A DNA stretch of 64,000 bases, taken from positions 1,123,384 to 1,187,383 of the forward strand of contig NZ_LUKD01000001.1 in assembly GCF_001592745.1 (NCBI RefSeq), written 5' to 3'. This DNA is from Bdellovibrio bacteriovorus. Lineage in GTDB: Bacteria > Bdellovibrionota > Bdellovibrionia > Bdellovibrionales > Bdellovibrionaceae. The notes under the pieces are model-generated. The model saw only the letters and a list, made by a program, of their open reading frames with translations. It was not told where the DNA came from and did not search any database. The position numbers were made by a program, and so were the translations under genes. Below are positions 53,310 to 61,373 of the stretch, piece after piece; position 1 is the stretch's first letter, and each line of letters starts with the position of its first letter.

Positions 53310-55181
53310 CTATCCAACGGCGTTTTCTAAAAGAATCAGAATGATTCCGATAATAGAGCCGCCCGCGATCACACCCGCCGCCAAAGTTTCTTGATTCTCT
53401 ACAAAAGCGCGATAGCCAAAGCTTGTTTGATCTTTGTAGCGCTTTTTTGCAATCCAGAACAATAAAGTTCCTAAAGCCATCGACCAAGCGTCAACGAAGC
53501 GAAGAACGAAACCAAGGCCCAAACCGACACCCGAAAGAGGGAAACGGCCTTTGGTTTTCTTGTTCAGAATTTCGATCACAATACCTGCTACTGCACCGAC
53601 ACCCGCCGCCAATTGCGCCGTAGGATGAAGATTGCTAAGTCCTTTTGTCAAAACCTCCGCAACACCTTTCCAAATCGAAGCTCCTGGAAGCGGCAACGCT
53701 TCCGAAGTGAAAAGTGAAACGTCTCCATGGAATAAAGAATAAAAAACCGGAACAGCAACCAGGCCGCCTGCGAAAATTCCCAGTACGTGTCCAACGGCTT
53801 GATGGCGAGGTTTACCACCTAACATGTAAGCAGGTTTAATATCCATCAACAGGTTGCTGGCGTTTAAGGATACTTCGGATGTGATTCCCGCCGTCATCAA
53901 GTTGGTCGTCACATTTCCCGGTGCCGCCACACCGTAAGTGATCTGAGTCAACTTACCTAAAGCTCCCCCTGGAGTGATACCAGTTAAACCTGTTGAGGTG
54001 ACTGCGATCAAAGTAAAGATAAAGACAAGGGGGATGGCCAATAGACCCAACCAATAATGAATTCCAAACCACACGTGACCGAGATAGATCGTGATCGCGC
54101 CGACGACAGGAATACCAACGGCGAAAATCCACATTGGAAGTTCAATTTTTTCAAGTGGATCTGCCTTTTTATCTTTCTTTTTAGCAAACCCCTTACGGAA
54201 AGTTTCAACCAAGATTTGTGGTTTAGAAAAGAAAGAATAAAGCGATGAGGTCGTCATAATCGCAGCACCACCCCATAAAGCCCACATCGTGATCGCCTTG
54301 AACTTCGCCTCTGGAATCACTCCATTGCTGATCATAATAGGTGCAAGAACGAAATAGTTTAAGAATCCACCCAGCAGAATAGACATCGCTGTCTTCATGC
54401 TCATCAAACCACCCGTTCCCATCATCACGATGGACGTATCAAACTGGATAGTGAGGTCTTTAAGAGGGCTTCCCAAGATTTTAGGTGTCGCAAACTTATA
54501 AACGAAGTCGTCCCAATAATGAGGAAGGGCTAAGAAAGGCATTTTGATTGCCGTCAGCACAGCGTCCGCGCGCAAGATTTCAATCAAAGCGGAAATCCCT
54601 GCACCACTCATCAGGAGCTTCGCCTTAAACATCCCCTGTTTGCCATCCTCCGAATGCAAGCTGTCTAAGACGACGCCAGCGGCGTAACCTTCAGGGAACG
54701 GCAGTTGTTCTTCATTGATGAAACGTTTTTTAAGCGGAAATGCAAACAAGACACCCAAAATAGCCAAAACAACAATCCACCAGAATGTCTGCCACATAGG
54801 AATTACTTCCCCGGTGACCATCATGTAGGCCGGAATGGATGCCATCATCGGTGCTGTCATGTAGCCCGCGCTCGTAGCGATACTTTGCATGGCATTGTTT
54901 TCTAAAATCGACATGTGCGTGCCAAGCTTTAACTTGTCCATCAATTTGAAGAATGCAAAAGAAAGTATCACGGAAGAGATTCCGACGCCCAAAGTCCAAC
55001 CGGTTTTAATTCCGATGTAAAGGTTTGTCAGGCTTAGGACACCACCCAAAATCATCCCAGTTAAAGCCGAACGAAGTGTTAGTTGCGGCATGTCGCCTTT
55101 ATAAACATTCTTAAGCCACCACTCGTCTTTCTGTTCCAAGGTCATCGAATGGATTTGTTCTTCGTTGAGTTCTTTAATCAT
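53310..55181 (-). CDS. OPT family oligopeptide transporter
   Basis: A 623-residue inner-membrane protein with about 14-16 hydrophobic segments and OPT marks: 'QLTLRSALTGMILGGVLSLTNLYIGIKTGW' at the first helix, 'FPEGYAAGVVLDSLHS' and 'DIKPAYMLGGKPRHQAVGHVLG'. It imports oligopeptides or metal chelates by proton symport, suiting a peptide-fed predator. ATG 55181 is chosen because GCGGAGG is seven bases upstream. Confidence 0.92.
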   Translation of the reverse strand: MIKELNEEQIHSMTLEQKDEWWLKNVYKGDMPQLTLRSALTGMILGGVLSLTNLYIGIKTGWTLGVGISSVILSFAFFKLMDKLKLGTHMSILENNAMQSIATSAGYMTAPMMASIPAYMMVTGEVIPMWQTFWWIVVLAILGVLFAFPLKKRFINEEQLPFPEGYAAGVVLDSLHSEDGKQGMFKAKLLMSGAGISALIEILRADAVLTAIKMPFLALPHYWDDFVYKFATPKILGSPLKDLTIQFDTSIVMMGTGGLMSMKTAMSILLGGFLNYFVLAPIMISNGVIPEAKFKAITMWALWGGAAIMTTSSLYSFFSKPQILVETFRKGFAKKKDKKADPLEKIELPMWIFAVGIPVVGAITIYLGHVWFGIHYWLGLLAIPLVFIFTLIAVTSTGLTGITPGGALGKLTQITYGVAAPGNVTTNLMTAGITSEVSLNASNLLMDIKPAYMLGGKPRHQAVGHVLGIFAGGLVAVPVFYSLFHGDVSLFTSEALPLPGASIWKGVAEVLTKGLSNLHPTAQLAAGVGAVAGIVIEILNKKTKGRFPLSGVGLGLGFVLRFVDAWSMALGTLLFWIAKKRYKDQTSFGYRAFVENQETLAAGVIAGGSIIGIILILLENAVG

Positions 55182-55303
55182 GAATAGCCTCCGCAAAAAG
55201 TAGAAGACCAGATTTTGCGCCAGGACACAATCATTATCAGAGGGAAAAAAAGATGACCACTGAAGCGAAACTCTGAAACAATCAGATGAAAGAAGGTACT
55301 GCG

Positions 55304-56230
55304 ATGTCGGACGTCATTAATATTTCAGAGCTGAATAAAGTGTATTCTTCAGGTCATAGCGCCTTAAAAAATATCCAACTGCAGATCCGCCGTGGAGAGA
55401 TCTTTGCGCTTCTTGGGCCTAATGGTGCCGGAAAGACGACGTTGATCAATATTATTTGCGGCATCGTCAACCGCAGTTCGGGATCGATAATTGTTGATGG
55501 ACTGGATATACAAAAAGACTATCGAAAAGTTCGAGGCAAGATCGGCTTGGTCCCTCAAGAGTTGACCGGCGATATGTTCGAGAAAGTGTGGGATTCAGTT
55601 GAATTTAGTCGCGGTGTCTTCGGAAAACCGCGAAACGCAAACCACTTGGAAAAGGTCCTAAAAGATCTGTCCTTGTGGGACAAGAAGGATTCTAAAATCA
55701 TGACTCTTTCAGGTGGAATGAAAAGAAGAGTGATGATTGCCAAAGCTCTTTCCCACGAACCTGATATTCTATTTTTGGATGAACCTACGGCGGGAGTGGA
55801 CGTGGAGCTTCGCCACGATATGTGGGCCATGGTCCGCAAGCTTCGCGAAAGCGGAGTCACAATCATTCTGACGACCCATTACATTGAAGAAGCTGAAGAG
55901 ATGGCGGATCGAATCGGCGTCATTAACAAGGGCGAACTGATTCTTGTCGAGAATAAACACACGCTGATGAAAAAACTGGGTAAAAAGCAACTGACGCTGC
56001 AACTGCAAAGTCCCCTGGCCGAAATTCCCTCCGAATTCAAAGGCACGCATTTGGAACTTTCAGAAGACAAGAGCCAACTTATTTACACGTTTGATACTCA
56101 GGCAGAGCAGACCGGAATCTCAGAGCTACTAAGAAAACTCGGCACCTATGGGATCGACTTTAAAGATCTAAAGTCTTCCGAGAGCTCCCTTGAAGAAATC
56201 TTCGTCAAACTTATTGGAGGCAAAAAATGA
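55304..56230 (+). CDS. ABC-2 exporter ATPase
   Basis: A 308-residue ATPase of the drug/polymer exporter group: Walker A 'GPNGAGKT', Q-loop 'GLVPQEL', signature '[15 protein letters not shown]', Walker B '[13 protein letters not shown]', H-loop '[15 protein letters not shown]', then a ~75-residue tail. Coupled to the next permease gene by a four-base overlap. The substrate is unknown. ATG 55304 has GAAGG seven bases upstream; in-frame ATG 55286 is possible. Confidence 0.92.
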   Translation: MSDVINISELNKVYSSGHSALKNIQLQIRRGEIFALLGPNGAGKTTLINIICGIVNRSSGSIIVDGLDIQKDYRKVRGKIGLVPQELTGDMFEKVWDSVEFSRGVFGKPRNANHLEKVLKDLSLWDKKDSKIMTLSGGMKRRVMIAKALSHEPDILFLDEPTAGVDVELRHDMWAMVRKLRESGVTIILTTHYIEEAEEMADRIGVINKGELILVENKHTLMKKLGKKQLTLQLQSPLAEIPSEFKGTHLELSEDKSQLIYTFDTQAEQTGISELLRKLGTYGIDFKDLKSSESSLEEIFVKLIGGKK

Positions 56231-56988
56231 ATATTTATGCGATCCGCGCTATTTACTGGCACGAACTTGCAAGGTTCTTTCGCACGCTTTTTCAGAGTAT
56301 CGCTTCTCCGGTTCTTTCAACGTCGCTTTACTTCATTGTTTTCGGTGCCGCCATTGGTTCACGCATGAACGACATGAATGGAGTTAGCTACGGAGCATTC
56401 ATCGTTCCCGGATTGATTATGCTTTCAATTCTGACTGAAAGTATTTCGAACGCCTCTTTTGGCATTTACCTTCCACGCTACACCGGTACGATTTACGAAG
56501 TGCTGTCCGCTCCCATTTCGGCATTTGAGATCGTCATTGGTTATGTTGGGGCCGCCGCCACTAAGTCCATTATTCTAGGTACAATCATTTTGATCACTTC
56601 AAGAATCTTCGTTGACTACACGATCGCACACCCTTTCGTCATGATCGCATTTCTTATCCTAACTTCGGTCACCTTCAGTCTTTTCGGATTTATTATCGGT
56701 CTATGGGCCGACGGCTTTGAAAAGCTTCAAGTGATACCACTTATGATTATTACACCACTGACTTTCCTGGGTGGAAGTTTCTATTCCATCGACATGCTTC
56801 CCCAGTTTTGGCAAAAGGTGTCTTTGTTCAATCCAGTGGTATATCTGATCAGTGGTTTTCGTTGGAGTTTTTTTGAGAAGGCCGACGTCAGCATCGGAGC
56901 AAGTCTGGGACTGACGTTTTTATTTTTCGCAATATGCATGGCGATTGTCTGGTGGATCTTTAAAACGGGCTACAAAATCAAAGCATAA
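56227..56988 (+). CDS. ABC-2 type permease
   Basis: A 253-residue membrane protein with six hydrophobic segments and the ABC-2 signature near the C-terminal half: '[37 protein letters not shown]'. Resembles NodJ/YadH-type exporters (YadG-YadH pair). Forms a homodimeric channel with the preceding ATPase. A terminator follows directly. Confidence 0.9.
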   Translation: MNIYAIRAIYWHELARFFRTLFQSIASPVLSTSLYFIVFGAAIGSRMNDMNGVSYGAFIVPGLIMLSILTESISNASFGIYLPRYTGTIYEVLSAPISAFEIVIGYVGAAATKSIILGTIILITSRIFVDYTIAHPFVMIAFLILTSVTFSLFGFIIGLWADGFEKLQVIPLMIITPLTFLGGSFYSIDMLPQFWQKVSLFNPVVYLISGFRWSFFEKADVSIGASLGLTFLFFAICMAIVWWIFKTGYKIKA

Positions 56989-56989
56989 A

Positions 56990-57017
56990 AAAAGAGGCAG
57001 ATAAATCTGCCTCTTTT
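56990..57017. terminator. Bidirectional terminator
   Basis: Twelve-bp stem AAAAGAGGCAGA/TCTGCCTCTTTT (56990-57001 with 57006-57017), loop TAAA, between the permease gene and the convergent DoxX gene. Confidence 0.9.
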
Positions 57018-57020
57018 CGT

Positions 57021-57419
57021 TTACGCGCGTGGGTTGCGTTTAAAAAGTGGAGCATACAAATGCCAGTAAGCGCTTGCCGCCAAGATATGAAGTACGATCA
57101 TCGCTAAAGGCATAATGAAGTTCTGAAATCCCGGTGTTAAAAAACCGTGGAATAAAGCAATTTGCAATGTGATTGGCGCAAGGATCACCAAAGCCACTGG
57201 CGAGGCAAATCCCAAAAGCAACAAAGCACCACAGATAGTTTCTGTTCCCTTAAGAACAGGCATGAAGTAGGCCGTCGACATCACCCCTTCAAAAAACTTC
57301 ATAACACTTTCCGGTTGTGTTGCCGGTGCTGGAATGAAATTAAAAAATCCATTCAGACCAAAAACAAAATAGATCAAACCAAGGATAATCTGTGCTCCTA
57401 GAGCGATTTTATTTTTCAT
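57021..57419 (-). CDS. DoxX family membrane protein
   Basis: A 132-residue protein with four hydrophobic segments, 'VFGLNGFFNFIPAP' after the first and 'TAYFMPVLKGTETICGALLLLGF' across the second. A paralogue of the protein encoded at 26999-27373. It lies 23 bases after the TetR gene on the same strand, so it is likely co-transcribed with its regulator and induced by the same signal as the SRPBCC/VOC genes. Confidence 0.85.
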   Translation of the reverse strand: MKNKIALGAQIILGLIYFVFGLNGFFNFIPAPATQPESVMKFFEGVMSTAYFMPVLKGTETICGALLLLGFASPVALVILAPITLQIALFHGFLTPGFQNFIMPLAMIVLHILAASAYWHLYAPLFKRNPRA

Positions 57420-57442
57420 AACGTGCTAAACCCTTTCTGTGG

Positions 57443-58036
57443 TTATTTTTTTGTTCTTAAAGATTTAATATAGTTTAAAGCTTGAGCGGCGGCATTTTCG
57501 AACATATCGGGATCCCTCTTCATTTTTGTAAGAAGCATCCCGCCTTGCATGATAGAAATACAGAAATCCGCTAAAGGCTCTGGCTTTGCGGATGAAACAA
57601 GCTCACCCGCCGCCTTCTTTTCGGCAAAAAAACGTGTTAGCTGCCCGCGACTCCACTCTAAAAATAGTCGGACATCCTGACGAAGAAGCTCTTGTTCGTT
57701 AGAGATATCAGCTCCGATAGTTCCAATTGGACAGGAACATTCAAACTTCACGCTTTTTTGGAAATCGATGTAAGTCTGGAACCAGTTTTCCAGATCTTTC
57801 CAGGTTTGGATGTTGTATCCCGTTGGGGTTTGACCCGACCGAATCACTTCGTGCAAAAACTGTAAAACTGCATGAATAAGGCCATCTTTATTGCGAAAGT
57901 AATGAGAAAACTGACTTTTTCCGGTTTCAGACTGGGCCAAGATTTGATCAATACTAGTGGCATTCACACCCTGACGGTGGAACAACTCTAAAGCAGCATT
58001 AATCATACGCAAACGGGTGTCAGATTTGACGGCCAT
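57443..58036 (-). CDS. TetR-family repressor
   Basis: A 197-residue regulator: N-terminal HTH 'RLRMINAALELFHRQGVNATSIDQILAQSETGKSQFSHYFRNKDGLI' and a helical ligand domain containing 'CSCPIGTIGADIS' with two Cys and an acidic C-terminal helix, as in the TetR_C_16-type group. AGAGGT precedes ATG 58036. Two copies of a 16-base palindrome lie in the 155 bases between it and the divergent SRPBCC operon, so it likely controls both directions. Confidence 0.92.
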   Translation of the reverse strand: MAVKSDTRLRMINAALELFHRQGVNATSIDQILAQSETGKSQFSHYFRNKDGLIHAVLQFLHEVIRSGQTPTGYNIQTWKDLENWFQTYIDFQKSVKFECSCPIGTIGADISNEQELLRQDVRLFLEWSRGQLTRFFAEKKAAGELVSSAKPEPLADFCISIMQGGMLLTKMKRDPDMFENAAAQALNYIKSLRTKK

Positions 58037-58054
58037 GCTAGACCTCTATCATTC

Positions 58055-58070
58055 TGTTCTATATAGTACA
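58055..58070. promoter_or_regulatory. TetR operator candidate, copy 1
   Basis: TGTTC-TATATA-GTACA, nearest to the tetR start. One arm mismatch. Same layout as the copy at 58147-58162. Confidence 0.6.
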
Positions 58071-58146
58071 AGATTTACATGAATTTGTGGCAAGAATTAG
58101 GATGAAAATGCCCCAAAACGAGGCTTATTCTATTCCAGACTTGAAG

Positions 58147-58162
58147 TGTACCAATTAGTACA
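58147..58162. promoter_or_regulatory. TetR operator candidate, copy 2
   Basis: TGTAC-CAATTA-GTACA, with perfect 5-base arms, 30 bases before the SRPBCC gene start. With the first copy it defines TGTWC-N6-GTACA. Confidence 0.65.
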
Positions 58163-58191
58163 GTAGAACTAAAAATGAACTGGAGGCTGTT

Positions 58192-58704
58192 ATGGAAACA
58201 CATTCAGAACCTATTATAGTCACTCGCTTATTTGATGCTTCCCGCGACGATGTTTGGAAAAGCTGGACCGTCCCTGAACGAATCAAACAATGGTGGGGGC
58301 CCCACACGTTTACGGCTCCCACAGCCAAATGTGATGTCCGAGTCGGTGGCGTTTACCTCTTTGCCATGCAAGATCCCGAAAAAAAAGTTTATTGGGGCAC
58401 AGGAACCTATAAAGAAGTAGTTCCTCATACCAAACTCGTCTTTACGGATTCTTTCGCGGATGAAAACGGGAACATTGTTTCTTCCGAGTACTATGGAATG
58501 CCCGGAATTCCTAAAGAGTTGTTAGTCACCGTGACACTGGAAGAAGAAAACGGAAAAACCAAAATGACGTTGAAGCATGAAGGATTTCCTGCAGGCGAAA
58601 TGGCCGATCAGTGCAAAGAAGGTTGGGAACAGTCTTTTGATAAATTCGAAAAAACACTTAATAAAGAAGAAGGGCGCAAGCAATGGCTAGACAAATCTAT
58701 GTAA
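58192..58704 (+). CDS. SRPBCC (AHSA1-type) domain protein
   Basis: A 170-residue protein with an Aha1/START-like fold: 'RLFDASRDDVWKSWTVPERIKQWWGPHTFTAP', 'CDVRVGGVYLFAMQDPEKK' and C-terminal 'GWEQSFDKFEKTL'. The fold encloses a hydrophobic ligand pocket. First gene of the three-gene operon likely controlled by the TetR protein. GGAGG precedes ATG 58192. The end overlaps the VOC gene by 22 bases. Confidence 0.9.
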   Translation: METHSEPIIVTRLFDASRDDVWKSWTVPERIKQWWGPHTFTAPTAKCDVRVGGVYLFAMQDPEKKVYWGTGTYKEVVPHTKLVFTDSFADENGNIVSSEYYGMPGIPKELLVTVTLEEENGKTKMTLKHEGFPAGEMADQCKEGWEQSFDKFEKTLNKEEGRKQWLDKSM

Positions 58705-59078
58705 ACTTACCAGTGAAAGATTTAAAAAAATCGATGAACTTTTTCTCTCAGCTTGGTTTTGAATTCAATATGGAATTTACTAATGACCAAGGGGCTTGCT
58801 TGATCATTGGTGAAAATATTTATGCCATGCTTTTAGCTGAAGACTTCTTTAAAACGTTCACTAATAAACCTCTTGTCGACGCAAAGAAAAGTACGGAAGT
58901 CTTAGTTTGCTTTTCGACCGACACGCGCAAACAAGTGGATGAGTTTGTGGCTAAAGCAAAGCAAGCCGGAGGAACTGCTCCCCGCGCTTCGCAAGATCAC
59001 GGATTTATGTATCAACATGGTTTCGAAGATCTTGATGGACATATTTGGGAAGTCGTATCCTACGAACAAGCGAAATAA
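58683..59078 (+). CDS. VOC family protein (glyoxalase-like)
   Basis: A 131-residue protein of the VOC superfamily: 'IYVNLPVKDLKKSMNFFSQLGFEFN' and 'GFMYQHGFEDLDGHIWEVVSYEQA', where Glu and His near the end could hold metal. The family includes glyoxalases, dioxygenases and antibiotic-binding proteins. It starts inside the end of the first SRPBCC gene. It may detoxify the same ligand the neighbouring SRPBCC proteins bind. Confidence 0.9.
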   Translation: MARQIYVNLPVKDLKKSMNFFSQLGFEFNMEFTNDQGACLIIGENIYAMLLAEDFFKTFTNKPLVDAKKSTEVLVCFSTDTRKQVDEFVAKAKQAGGTAPRASQDHGFMYQHGFEDLDGHIWEVVSYEQAK

Positions 59079-59087
59079 GGAGAGAAC

Positions 59088-59570
59088 GTGAAAGTAAAGA
59101 AGCATCCTGTAAATCCGGAACTGGATTTAGTTTTAGAACGAGTCGTCGATGTTCCAAGACATCTTGTTTGGAAGGCGTGGACAACGCCTGAACTCATGAA
59201 ACAATGGTTTGCGCCCCGCCCTTGGACGACGCCCCAAATTCGCTTGGATCTTTATCCCGGCGGCGCTTTTAATACCACGATGAAATCCCCCGAAGGACAA
59301 GAGTATCCAAGTCAGGGCTGTGTCTTAGAGGTTATCGAAAATGAACGTTTGGCCTTTACTTCCGCATTGAGTGAAGGTTTTCGCCCGACGGGTGAATCCT
59401 TCATGACAGCGATCATCACACTTGAAGATCATCCCCAAGGAACGAAGTACACGGCTCACGCTGTTCACAAAAATAAAGAGGATAGAAAAACTCACGAGGA
59501 CATGGGGTTTATGACGGGTTGGGGTATCTGTCTTGATCAACTAGTCGAACTGGTCAAAAAAGGAATTTAA
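59088..59570 (+). CDS. SRPBCC (AHSA1-type) domain protein
   Basis: A 160-residue paralogue of the first gene of this operon: '[34 protein letters not shown]', '[13 protein letters not shown]' and '[13 protein letters not shown]'. GTG 59088 with AAGGAGA five bases upstream. The operon thus has two related ligand-binding proteins around one VOC protein, an arrangement common in TetR/ArsR-controlled clusters of unknown substrate. Confidence 0.9.
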   Translation: MKVKKHPVNPELDLVLERVVDVPRHLVWKAWTTPELMKQWFAPRPWTTPQIRLDLYPGGAFNTTMKSPEGQEYPSQGCVLEVIENERLAFTSALSEGFRPTGESFMTAIITLEDHPQGTKYTAHAVHKNKEDRKTHEDMGFMTGWGICLDQLVELVKKGI

Positions 59571-59573
59571 ATA

Positions 59574-59601
59574 AAGAAGCCGCTTGCAGAAGCGGCTTCT
59601 T
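59574..59601. terminator. Bidirectional terminator
   Basis: Perfect 12-bp stem (59574-59585 with 59590-59601), loop GCAG, between convergent genes. Confidence 0.88.
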
Positions 59602-59603
59602 AC

Positions 59604-60089
59604 TTAGGGGATTTCTAAGATCTTTGCTCCTAACGATTCATCCATCTTACGGTTCAACTTTTTATCCATAAGTTCCACCCGGATCTCCAAAGATCCCGTG
59701 TCGACCGTAGCTTCAAGAATGTGACCTGCTACCGCCTGAAAATTTTCCCCCGCTCCGACTCCATGTGCATGCAGCGAGGGCTTTCCCTCTTCCCAGGCGA
59801 TACTTCCTTTCAAACTTGCCAGTTCGATTTTTTTAAACTCTTTAGGAACATACTCTTTCGTTTTAAAATCAAAGAATCCAAATTTTACGTTGGCAAAACC
59901 GATACCACTGAATGTGGCACTTTTAATATTTTCTTTCTTCGCTAATTCTTCTAGATGCTTAAATACTTGATCACCCTCTCGCAACACCATCAGGTAACCG
60001 CCACTGACCTTGATATATCGTTTCGTTGTATCCGCCTGAGCGATTTCAAACATAAACACCACCATCATTCCAAATAAGAAAAGCTTCAT
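59604..60089 (-). CDS. Exported PPC-domain (DUF296) protein
   Basis: A 161-residue protein with a signal peptide (MKLFLFGMMVVFMFEIAQA) and a PPC/DUF296 domain: 'YLMVLREGDQVFKHLEELAKKENIKSATFSGIGFA', 'LKGSIAWEEGKPSLHAHGVGAGENFQAVAGHILEATV'. His-x-His and Gly-His resemble the metal site of archaeal PPC proteins. PPC proteins are usually cytoplasmic or plant DNA-binding parts, so an exported one is unusual. Its ATG overlaps the stop of a small upstream ORF (60086-60193), so it is translationally coupled to it. Confidence 0.82.
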   Translation of the reverse strand: MKLFLFGMMVVFMFEIAQADTTKRYIKVSGGYLMVLREGDQVFKHLEELAKKENIKSATFSGIGFANVKFGFFDFKTKEYVPKEFKKIELASLKGSIAWEEGKPSLHAHGVGAGENFQAVAGHILEATVDTGSLEIRVELMDKKLNRKMDESLGAKILEIP

Positions 60090-60193
60090 TGAACTTCCGC
60101 TGATTCAGCAGATCGCTCTTGGAGCGGCGGCAAACAAAGAGCCAAGTGTTGCGTAGAAAGAAAGAAAATTGAAAGACTGCAAAAAAGACGCAC
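60086..60193 (-). CDS. Small 35-residue ORF coupled to the PPC-domain gene
   Basis: GTG 60193 has an ideal Shine-Dalgarno (AAGGAGG, five bases away). The ORF encodes 35 residues with a hydrophobic N-terminal half (RLFCSLSIFFLSTQHLALCL) and a polar tail ending EVQ. Its TGA overlaps the ATG of the next gene as ATGA. Spacing and coupling argue that it is translated. The product could be a small membrane or secreted peptide, or a leader peptide whose translation opens the downstream start. The Shine-Dalgarno lies in a hairpin (60195-60245). Confidence 0.55.
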   Translation of the reverse strand: MRLFCSLSIFFLSTQHLALCLPPLQERSAESAEVQ

Positions 60194-60194
60194 A

Positions 60195-60245
60195 GCCGCC
60201 TCCTTATGACAACTGCGCTAAAGAATAGTGTCAGTCAGAGGCGGC
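60195..60245 (-). promoter_or_regulatory. Hairpin sequestering the Shine-Dalgarno of the small ORF
   Basis: Perfect 8-bp stem GCCGCCTC/GAGGCGGC (60195-60202 with 60238-60245) plus an inner stem (60207-60211 with 60229-60233, extended by two pairs). On the minus strand the 3' arm contains GGAGG of the small ORF. A T-run 10 bases beyond could also let it act as terminator of the upstream operon ending at 60282. Confidence 0.55.
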
Positions 60246-60281
60246 ATCTAGAAACATGATTTTATTTTGTCGGAAAACAGC

Positions 60282-60740
60282 TTATTTCGTAGGAATCAGT
60301 ATTTCGGTCACAAGCTGCTCTTCGGGGGTCGTTTTGGGATCATTCACATAATTTTCAATGAAGAAGTCATCGCGCATAGGGGCCGCCGACTTTTCAAAAG
60401 AGCTAAAGATCATCCCGCAAGCCTCAGGCAAATTGGCATACGATCCCGTCATCGTGTAACGAGAGTATTTACCGCCCTCAAATCGCATGTACTTAAAACC
60501 ATCCGGCAGTTTTTCTGGCTTCTCTTGCACGGCGACTCCCGCACAGTAAAGCATTTGAGGCTGCACCTTATAAAGACTCATAAACCCCTTAAGCTTCATA
60601 TCATTAGCAATTCCAGCCAAGCCGGCGTGCAATTCTTGCCACGCTTTGGGTGCTGTCTCTTGAAAAGGTCCGATTTTTTCGATGTAAACATAGTGCGTTG
60701 CAGGCCACTGAATGATTTCTGCTTTGTCTGTCACTTTCAT
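60282..60740 (-). CDS. GyrI-like domain protein
   Basis: A 152-residue protein with the GyrI / AraC-effector fold: 'IIQWPATHYVYIEKIGPFQETAPKAWQELHAGL' and 'EGGKYSRYTMTGSYANLPEACGMIFSSF'. Such domains bind small hydrophobic ligands; the GyrI group includes a gyrase inhibitor and cyclopropanoid hydrolases. AGAGGA precedes ATG 60740. It lies 11 bases after the SRPBCC gene, so they form one operon under the divergent TetR gene. Confidence 0.85.
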   Translation of the reverse strand: MKVTDKAEIIQWPATHYVYIEKIGPFQETAPKAWQELHAGLAGIANDMKLKGFMSLYKVQPQMLYCAGVAVQEKPEKLPDGFKYMRFEGGKYSRYTMTGSYANLPEACGMIFSSFEKSAAPMRDDFFIENYVNDPKTTPEEQLVTEILIPTK

Positions 60741-60751
60741 AATTCCTCTTT

Positions 60752-61285
60752 TTAGTTTTTTGCTTCAACGAGTGTTTTCAAATTTTGAATACCTTGAACA
60801 AATTGATCGCCGACCATTTTTTCAACATCGATAAAAACATGGACGAGCTTTCCCATAAACCCGCCGTCACCTTCCATAGACCAGGTGAACCGAGTGGCAT
60901 CCCCTTCAGACGTTAACGTGTAAGTGACTAGATTTTCCGCGTGCATAGGTTTTATCATCGTTAATTTAAGTTCCACCGTTTCCTGAGGAGTTAGTTTCAC
61001 AATTTCAATTTTTCCGGAACCGGATTGATCATTTCCCTCAAAACTCATGGTTGCTCCGACGCCCGCCTCAGGCCCCGAAAAGGACTTTTTCATCGTAGGA
61101 TCTGCTTTTTCATAAGGAGACCACTCGCCCCCCAACTTCAAATCACTGATATAGGGATAAATTTTATCCTTGGGAGCCTTAATCAAATCACTACGAACGT
61201 ATTTGAATTTCCCCTCTCGTGTAGAAACATAGCCAAGAAATGCCACCAAAAGAACCAGAACCGCTAAACCTGCGACTTTCAACAT
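60752..61285 (-). CDS. Membrane-anchored SRPBCC protein
   Basis: A 177-residue protein with one N-terminal membrane segment (VAGLAVLVLLVAFLGYV) and a polyketide-cyclase-like SRPBCC domain: 'IKAPKDKIYPYISDLKLGGEWSPYEKADPTMKKSFSG' and 'ATRFTWSMEGDGGFMGKL'. It may present a ligand-binding domain at the periplasmic face. ATG 61285 is chosen because GAGG lies six bases upstream; the ATG at 61297 precedes that motif. Often paired with GyrI genes. Confidence 0.85.
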   Translation of the reverse strand: MLKVAGLAVLVLLVAFLGYVSTREGKFKYVRSDLIKAPKDKIYPYISDLKLGGEWSPYEKADPTMKKSFSGPEAGVGATMSFEGNDQSGSGKIEIVKLTPQETVELKLTMIKPMHAENLVTYTLTSEGDATRFTWSMEGDGGFMGKLVHVFIDVEKMVGDQFVQGIQNLKTLVEAKN

Positions 61286-61320
61286 ATAGAACCTCATAAG
61301 TTAAATGTGAATTCAGCTTA

Positions 61321-61340
61321 ACATACTAAATAGTATGTTG
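61321..61340. promoter_or_regulatory. TetR operator candidate
   Basis: Perfect palindrome with arms AACATACT (61321-61328) and AGTATGTT (61333-61340) around AAAT, between the divergent SRPBCC and TetR genes. Part of it (TAAATAGTAT) recurs 14 bases downstream at 61342-61351. Confidence 0.7.
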
Positions 61341-61373
61341 TAAATAGTATCGAACTTTGTTAGACTTTTCTTT

